From Verrucomicrobia bacterium ADurb.Bin006 (lineage in GTDB: Bacteria; Verrucomicrobiota; Verrucomicrobiia; Limisphaerales; J093), in assembly GCA_002071485.1 (NCBI GenBank), contig MWFF01000007.1, positions 1 to 36,248 of the forward strand: DNA of 36,248 bases. The letters are read 5' to 3'. Shown here piece after piece: positions 31,920 to 36,248 of the stretch (the stretch's first letter is position 1; the number at the start of each line of letters is the position of its first letter). The translations under genes were made by a program, and so were the position numbers. The notes below the pieces were generated by a model. The model was not told the origin of the DNA, made no database searches, and saw only the letters and a program-made list of their open reading frames with translations.

Positions 31920-33206
31920 ATGATGGAACCGACTCGTGGGCAATGCGGGATGCGGGTCTTGATTGTGGGCTTTGCGGTGCCTGATGCCGAGATGGATGAA
32001 TTGCGGCGGCGGCACGGTGAGGCTCCCGTCCAAACCCACAAGTTGTGCTGGAATGTCGTGAACGCTATGGAAGCAGCACCCGATGTTCGTGTGGACCTGA
32101 TTTCCTCGTTGCCGCTGCCGACATACCCGCGGTGCCGGCAATTGTGGGTGGGTTATCGGAGGTGGGATCGAGGCCAAGGGAGTTGGAACGTCATGGTCCC
32201 TTTCATAAATGTGTTGCTCGTCAAACATCTGACCCGCTGGCTCGCATCTTGTCTTTTGGTCCTTCGCTGGCTCATCGCTCGCGACCGTTCGTGTCCGGGC
32301 ATTGTATTGCTATATGGCATACACAGTGCCCACATGTATGCGGCAATGCCGTTGGCGCGGCTCTTCGGAGTCAAGTGTGTGACCCTGGTATCCGATCCGC
32401 CTGGGGTTGAGTATCGGTGGGAGGGGCGCGCGACGCGCTATGCGAAGCGCTTCGACAAGATCCTCTTGAGAACGGCAATGCGCGCCAGTGATGGACTGGT
32501 CGTGCTCGCTGAGCGTTTGGGCAAGGACTTTGCACCTAAGGTTCCCGCATTGCTTATGGAGGGGATCGTATCACCTCGGGATCAAGAGCAGTTCTTGAGG
32601 GCCAGTCGCGTTACGGATGACGGGTCTCCTGTGGCAAGCGCCGATTTCGTGATCATGTACGCAGGAGGACTTCTTCGATCCTACGGCGTCGGCCTGCTGC
32701 TTCGAGCTTTTGAGTCCTTGCCGGATCACTGTCGCCTCTGGATATTTGGCTCAGGAGAAATGCGTGAGGAGATTCAGGCTGCTGCGGCCGTGGATGCGCG
32801 AATCGTGTACTGGGGTTTTGTTTCCAATGCCGAAGTCGTGCGACGCTTTCAGGAGGCGAGTGTTCTGGTCAACCCACGTCCATCCACTAACGACTTCACG
32901 CTTTACAGCTTTCCTTCGAAAGTGCTTGAGTATATGGGATCTGCGCGGCCCGTGGTTTCCACGCGGTTGGCGGGTATCCCCGAGGAGTACTTTCAACACA
33001 TAATACCCCTGGACGAGGAGACGCCCGAGGGTCTTGCGTCATTGCTCACGACGCTGTCCAAGATGCCGAAAGAGGAACTCGATTCTATTGGCCAGCGATC
33101 GCAAGAGTTTGTACTCCGCAGCAAGAGCATTGAGGTCCAGGGCTCGCGTCTTCGCGAGTTCCTCCAGCGTGTCATTGGAGGAGGCACGCCGGTCACTCGA
33201 GCTTGA
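31920..33206 (+). CDS. GT4-like glycosyltransferase
   Basis: This 428-residue transferase is related to the preceding one. Conserved parts are MRVLIVGFAVPDAEMDELRR (about 11-30), FVIMYAGGLLRSYGVGLLLR, LWIFGSGEMREEIQ, IVYWGFVSNAEVVRRFQEAS, VLVNPRPSTNDFTLYSFPSK followed by VLEYMGSARPVVSTRLAGIP. The start at ATG 31920 is supported by aaggagg at 31903-31909, ten bases away, one of the clearest ribosome binding sites in the window; ATG 31923 and 31950 are alternatives. The longer upstream open frame is not supported. The protein has GC content similar to the cluster average, unlike its paralogue, so the two were probably not generated by a local tandem duplication. Sugar specificity unknown. Confidence 0.86.
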   Translation: MMEPTRGQCGMRVLIVGFAVPDAEMDELRRRHGEAPVQTHKLCWNVVNAMEAAPDVRVDLISSLPLPTYPRCRQLWVGYRRWDRGQGSWNVMVPFINVLLVKHLTRWLASCLLVLRWLIARDRSCPGIVLLYGIHSAHMYAAMPLARLFGVKCVTLVSDPPGVEYRWEGRATRYAKRFDKILLRTAMRASDGLVVLAERLGKDFAPKVPALLMEGIVSPRDQEQFLRASRVTDDGSPVASADFVIMYAGGLLRSYGVGLLLRAFESLPDHCRLWIFGSGEMREEIQAAAAVDARIVYWGFVSNAEVVRRFQEASVLVNPRPSTNDFTLYSFPSKVLEYMGSARPVVSTRLAGIPEEYFQHIIPLDEETPEGLASLLTTLSKMPKEELDSIGQRSQEFVLRSKSIEVQGSRLREFLQRVIGGGTPVTRA

Positions 33207-33284
33207 CTCGTTGGGCCATTTTCTGCCATTCCGGAATTCGTGGTGCGGCCATGCCGTCATGCCACTTGTGAAGTTTCGACAACC

Positions 33285-34415
33285 ATGAAGACCCCTCGGG
33301 CACTGTTCTCCAAAAAGACCCTGCTCATCACCGGCGGCACCGGCAGTTTTGGAAACGCGGTGCTTCGCCGGTTTCTGAAAAGCGACATCGGCCAGATCCG
33401 CATCTTTTCGCGCGACGAAAAGAAGCAGGATGACATGCGCCACGAGTACCGGGATGCTCGCCTCAAGTTCTACATCGGCGACGTCAGGAACATCGACAGC
33501 CTCGAAGAGGCGCTGGTAGGGGTCGATTTCGTGTTTCACGCGGCCGCCTTGAAGCAGGTCCCGTCGTGCGAGTTTTACCCGGTCGAGGCGATCCGGACAA
33601 ACTCGCTCGGAACCGACAATGTGTTGCAGGCGTCGGAGCGCAACGGCGTCAAGCGGGTCGTGGTGTTGAGCACGGACAAGGCGGCCTATCCCATCAATGC
33701 CATGGGTATGTCCAAGGCATTGAGCGAGAAAGTCATGGTCGCGCGTTCTCGGGTCGCGGGCGAGCGCGGCCTGGTCTTTTGCGGCACCCGGTACGGCAAC
33801 GTGATGGCTTCGCGCGGGTCGGTGATCCCGTTGTTCCTTGACCAGATCGAGGCGGGCGAGCCGATCACCGTGACGGACCTCGACATGACGCGGTTCATGA
33901 TGACCCTCGACGACGCCGTCGATCTGGTCCTGTTCGCCTTCGAGCATGGGCGTCCGGGCGATCTCTTTGTCCAGAAGGCCCCCGCCGCGACGATCGCGAC
34001 CCTTGCCGAGGCGCTCAAGCGGTTGATGGGCGCGCCTGATCACCCGGTGAAGGTGATCGGGACACGGCATGGCGAGAAACTCTACGAAACGCTGCTGACA
34101 CGCGAGGAACGGGCCCGAGCCGAGGACCTGGGCAACTACTTCCGGGTGCCAGCCGACGGCCGCGACCTGAACTACAATCTCTATTTCACCGAAGGCATGT
34201 CGGTCTCGGGCGGGCTCGAGGACTATCACTCGCACAACACAACCCGGCTCGATGTGGACGGCATGATCGAGCTGCTGCTCAAGCTTGATGAAGTGCGAGA
34301 AGCGATGGGGAGGCGGGGAGCAGGGAGCAGGGAGGGAAGGGGTAAGGGCACGGGGGCAAGGGCGAGGCGCGGAGGGGCAAGCGGCAAGGGCAGAAGGGCA
34401 AGCGGTAAGGGGTAA
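33285..34415 (+). CDS. capE: UDP-GlcNAc 4,6-dehydratase/5-epimerase (CapE/FnlA/WbjB)
   Basis: This extended-SDR enzyme catalyses the first step of UDP-N-acetyl-L-fucosamine synthesis. It contains LLITGGTGSFGNAVLRRFLK (about 13-32), FSRDEKKQDDMRHEY, VDFVFHAAALKQVPSCEFYP followed by VEAIRTNSLGTDNVLQAS, and STDKAAYPINAMGMSKALSE. In the last block the usual catalytic Tyr of YxxxK is Met (M-G-M-S-K), the known hallmark of the CapE/FnlA/WbjB subgroup as opposed to FlaA1/PseB. The family body ends near KLDEVREAM; the last ~36 residues (GRRGAGSREGRGKG...) are low-complexity and translated from a 'ggagcagggagcagggag' repeat. I chose ATG 33285; an upstream in-frame GTG at 33240 is less likely. The next pathway gene, capF, follows after a repeat block. 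Confidence 0.93.
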   Translation: MKTPRALFSKKTLLITGGTGSFGNAVLRRFLKSDIGQIRIFSRDEKKQDDMRHEYRDARLKFYIGDVRNIDSLEEALVGVDFVFHAAALKQVPSCEFYPVEAIRTNSLGTDNVLQASERNGVKRVVVLSTDKAAYPINAMGMSKALSEKVMVARSRVAGERGLVFCGTRYGNVMASRGSVIPLFLDQIEAGEPITVTDLDMTRFMMTLDDAVDLVLFAFEHGRPGDLFVQKAPAATIATLAEALKRLMGAPDHPVKVIGTRHGEKLYETLLTREERARAEDLGNYFRVPADGRDLNYNLYFTEGMSVSGGLEDYHSHNTTRLDVDGMIELLLKLDEVREAMGRRGAGSREGRGKGTGARARRGGASGKGRRASGKG

Positions 34416-35055
34416 GGGGCGGAGATGGGAGATGGGAGATGGGAGATCGGGCACTGGAGCGCCGGCTTGCAGCCGGCTTAAGATCTCCGGAGATCGGAGA
34501 TCGAAGATCAGTGCGTCGGTACGCCAGTACGTCGGTGGGCGGTGCCTCGGTAGGCGGTAGCCGGTGAGCGCGGACTCACAGCAGATCGCAAAGGAACGTA
34601 AAGTGCAGGCCAGCCTGGAATTTGGGACTTTGCGTTTCTTTGCGTCCTTCTGTGAATGAAGGTCTTCTCTGTGTGCTCTGCGCCTCTGTGGTAAATCCCA
34701 TTCGATGACTGTCACCGCCCCGAATTGAACCACAGAGACACAGAGGACACAGAGGAAGGCATGTGCGGCGGAGGTTCAACAGAAGATCGCAAAGGAACGC
34801 AAAGAACTGAAGAGTCGAAGCCTGGCCCTTTGCGTTTCTTTGCGCCCTTCTGTGAGGATGGTCTTCCGGTCACCATTTGTATTGCACACCTGTTTCGATC
34901 CAATTAGCCGGGAGGAGTTAACCCCGAACCACCTGCCTGCGCCGATCTATCTGCGTGTGCCCCGGAGAGTTGACCCTTCTCCCTGCTCCTGGCTCCCTGC
35001 TCCTAGCTCCCAGCGTACGGACAGTGCACCCATCGTGTGTCTGCAGAGTCAACTC
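34310..35055. repeat. Composite repeat block between capE and capF
   Basis: The block begins inside the capE 3' end with 'ggagcagggagcagggaggg' and 'gggcaagcggcaagg' text. It continues: gggagatg triplets (34422-34446); a GATC-rich segment with gccggcttgcagccggc (about 34462-34478); degenerate octamers (34510-34560); two hairpin units 'agatcgcaaaggaacg'...'ctttgcgtttctttgcg' (about 34583-34651 and 34784-34853); an 'accacagagacacagagg' pair of arms (about 34660-34755); then 'accacctgcctgcgc' and 'ctccctgctcctggctccct'. The order is the same as at 4490-4790. No gene is seen. Confidence 0.85.
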
Positions 35056-36248
35056 ATGAGCATCAAGAACATCCTTGTGACAGGCGCAAACGGCTTTGTC
35101 GGGCGCAATCTGTGCGCTCATCTTGCCCGCCGCGAAGATCTGACCCTGTTCCGCGTCGACGTCGATTCAGCGCCTGACGAGTTGGATCGGGCGATCGAGT
35201 CGGCAGAGATCATCTTCCACCTGGCCGGTGTCAACCGCCCCAAGGACCCCGGCGAATTCCAGTCGGGCAACGCGGGCTTCACCGAAGACTTGTGCGCCAA
35301 GATTGCCGAGGCAGGGCGCAAGCCCCTTCTCGTGCTCTCATCCTCCATTCAGGCCGCACTCGAGAATCCCTACGGCGTCAGCAAGCGCGGGGCTGAGGAT
35401 GCGGTCAAGGACTGGGCGGAGCGGGGAGGGGGAAGAGCAGTCATCTTCCGACTGAAGAACGTGTTCGGGAAATGGTGCAGGCCGAACTACAACTCGGTGA
35501 CAGCTACGTTCTGCCACAACATCGCCCATGACCTGCCGATCACGATCAACGATCCCGACAAGGAACTCGATCTGGTGTACATCGACGATGTTGTCGAGGC
35601 GTTTGGGAGGGTGATTGAGCACGGAGCAGGGAGCGGGGAGCGGGGAGAAGACAGAAGACAGAGGACAGAGGACAGAGGACGGAGGACGGAGGACGGAGGA
35701 CAGAGGGAAGGGGATGCGGCAGGTGAACGACTCGGTTCCAGCAGCCCTTGCCGCTTGCCTCTTGCCACTCCCCCCTTACCGCTTGTTCCTTGCCCCTTGC
35801 CGCCTGGCCCCTGGGCATACCGCGAGGTTGACAGATCCTACCGGCTCACGTTGGGCGAGCTAGCGGCGCGGATCCGGTCGTTTCGCGAGATGCGGCGGAC
35901 CCTGGTCCTTCCTGACCTGGGCGATCCGCTGAATCGGTGTCTGTACGCCACCTACTTGAGTTATCTGGACGGACCGGACTTTGCGTATCGACTCGATCAG
36001 AAGACCGATCCGCGCGGCAGCCTGGCCGAGTTCGTGAAGTCGGCGACAGCCGGTCAGATCTTCGTTTCCAGGACCAAGCCCGGCATCACCCGCGGCAATC
36101 ATTATCACCACACAAAGACTGAGAAGTTCCTTGTGCTCGAAGGCGAGGCGGTCATTCGGTTTCGCAGGGTGGAGGAGCAGGGAGCAGGGAGCAGGGAGCA
36201 GGGAGCAGAGATTTGCGGGCGATATCGCACTGTGCACCCTGGATCATC
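35056..36248 (+). CDS. capF: UDP-2-acetamido-2,6-dideoxy-hexulose reductase (CapF/FnlB/WbjC), partial, with in-frame repeat insertions
   Basis: The gene runs off the window; 397 complete codons plus two bases are present. The N-terminal SDR domain shows ILVTGANGFVGRNLCAHLAR (6-25), IIFHLAGVNRPKDPGEFQSG, LVLSSSIQAALENPYGVSKR (YxxxK) and FRLKNVFGKWCRPNYNSVTA. It is followed by the CapF C-terminal cupin domain: KTDPRGSLAEFVKSATAGQI, KPGITRGNHYHHTKTEKFLV and EGEAVIRFRR. CapF makes UDP-N-acetyl-talosamine-type intermediates en route to UDP-L-FucNAc. Two insertions of low-complexity repeat DNA keep the frame: ~65 codons at about 35620-35816 between 'VVEAFGRVIE' and 'YREVDRSYRLTLGELA', and about 14 codons at about 36174-36215 inside the cupin. 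Neither occurs in ordinary family members. It starts at ATG 35056. Confidence 0.9.
   Translation, partial: MSIKNILVTGANGFVGRNLCAHLARREDLTLFRVDVDSAPDELDRAIESAEIIFHLAGVNRPKDPGEFQSGNAGFTEDLCAKIAEAGRKPLLVLSSSIQAALENPYGVSKRGAEDAVKDWAERGGGRAVIFRLKNVFGKWCRPNYNSVTATFCHNIAHDLPITINDPDKELDLVYIDDVVEAFGRVIEHGAGSGERGEDRRQRTEDRGRRTEDGGQREGDAAGERLGSSSPCRLPLATPPLPLVPCPLPPGPWAYREVDRSYRLTLGELAARIRSFREMRRTLVLPDLGDPLNRCLYATYLSYLDGPDFAYRLDQKTDPRGSLAEFVKSATAGQIFVSRTKPGITRGNHYHHTKTEKFLVLEGEAVIRFRRVEEQGAGSREQGAEICGRYRTVHPGS
35620..35816. repeat. In-frame repeat insertion in capF, first
   Basis: The stretch reads 'gagcacggagcagggagcgg', 'gacagaggacagaggac', 'ggaggacggaggacgga' and then 'cccttgccgcttgcctcttg', 'ccccttgccgcctggccc'. 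It is the same text type as the capE 3' tail and as 34980-35015. It contains no stop in the capF frame and separates two conserved halves of the dehydrogenase domain. Confidence 0.85.
36174..36215. repeat. In-frame 'gagcaggga' repeat in capF cupin domain
   Basis: Near-perfect copies of a 7-base step (gagcagg/gagcaggg-type) read as EEQGAGSREQGAGSREQGAE-like residues. It interrupts the cupin beta-barrel just after EAVIRFRRV, and the frame continues beyond it to the end of the window. Confidence 0.82.

Noticed and set aside
33039..34733. Long (564-codon) open frame on the minus strand
   Set aside because: It lies antisense to capE and the end of the glycosyltransferase gene, shows no family motif, and its N-terminal part is translated repeat. 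It is a by-product of GC-rich codon use on the other strand.

Overview
This window is a long, single-direction (+ strand) surface-polysaccharide gene cluster from a GC-rich bacterium. It is heavily seeded with short dispersed repeats in its outer parts. Repeat families of the 'accacagagacacagagg', 'aacgcaaag...ctttgcgtcc', 'cacggatgaacacgg' and 'ctcacgccaagacgcc' types, together with GxxExxY genes, are in my experience typical of environmental PVC-superphylum (Verrucomicrobia, Lentisphaerae, Kiritimatiellae, Planctomycetes) and nearby candidate-phylum genomes. That assignment is an inference; no rRNA or other marker gene is present.

Layout. (1) 1-3230: repeat-rich accessory DNA carrying broken defence/regulatory genes: an MntA-type antitoxin with a truncated HepT partner, a 5'-truncated AlbA/HATPase regulator, and a GxxExxY gene flanked by 148-bp units that are internally deleted copies of itself. 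(2) 3243-7255: nucleotide-sugar genes for GDP-L-fucose (fcl) and dTDP-4-keto-6-deoxyglucose (rfbB, rfbA), each separated by repeat blocks. (3) 7736-19444: a metabolic block of DegT aminotransferase, ATP-grasp ligase, CitE-like C-C bond lyase, a TIM-barrel protein of uncertain family, AKR7-type aldo/keto reductase, MmgE/PrpD protein, phosphonopyruvate-decarboxylase-like ThDP enzyme, fumarase/adenylosuccinate-lyase-superfamily enzyme and cyclase/formamidase-like hydrolase. It looks like a pathway for an unusual small acid or amino-acid building block. (4) 19655-33206: export and assembly genes: Wzx-type flippase, GT2, CapA-like protein, Wzy/WaaL-type membrane protein, RimK-like ATP-grasp, an opine-type (carboxyethyl)ornithine-synthase-like dehydrogenase followed by a decayed opine dehydrogenase, and three GT4 glycosyltransferases. 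(5) 33285-36248: the first two steps of UDP-N-acetyl-L-fucosamine synthesis (capE/fnlA and capF/fnlB), with the second gene running off the window.

Together the genes would make at least three activated deoxysugars, assemble a repeat unit with four or more glycosyltransferases, possibly decorate it with an amide-linked opine or other unusual acid (two ATP-grasp ligases), flip it and polymerise it.

The most unusual features are: the GxxExxY gene/miniature-derivative array with exact 148-bp spacing; composite repeats that recur in the same order and invade reading frames without breaking them (two in-frame insertions in capF, and tails on several other genes); a homopolymer tract of 5, 7, 9 or 19 G/C at recurrent octamer-repeat junctions; a duplicated gene junction bracketing the first ATP-grasp gene; and a frameshifted opine dehydrogenase. 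The repeat families are essentially absent between about 19.66 and 34.3 kb, which suggests that the serotype-specific core arrived more recently than the flanks.
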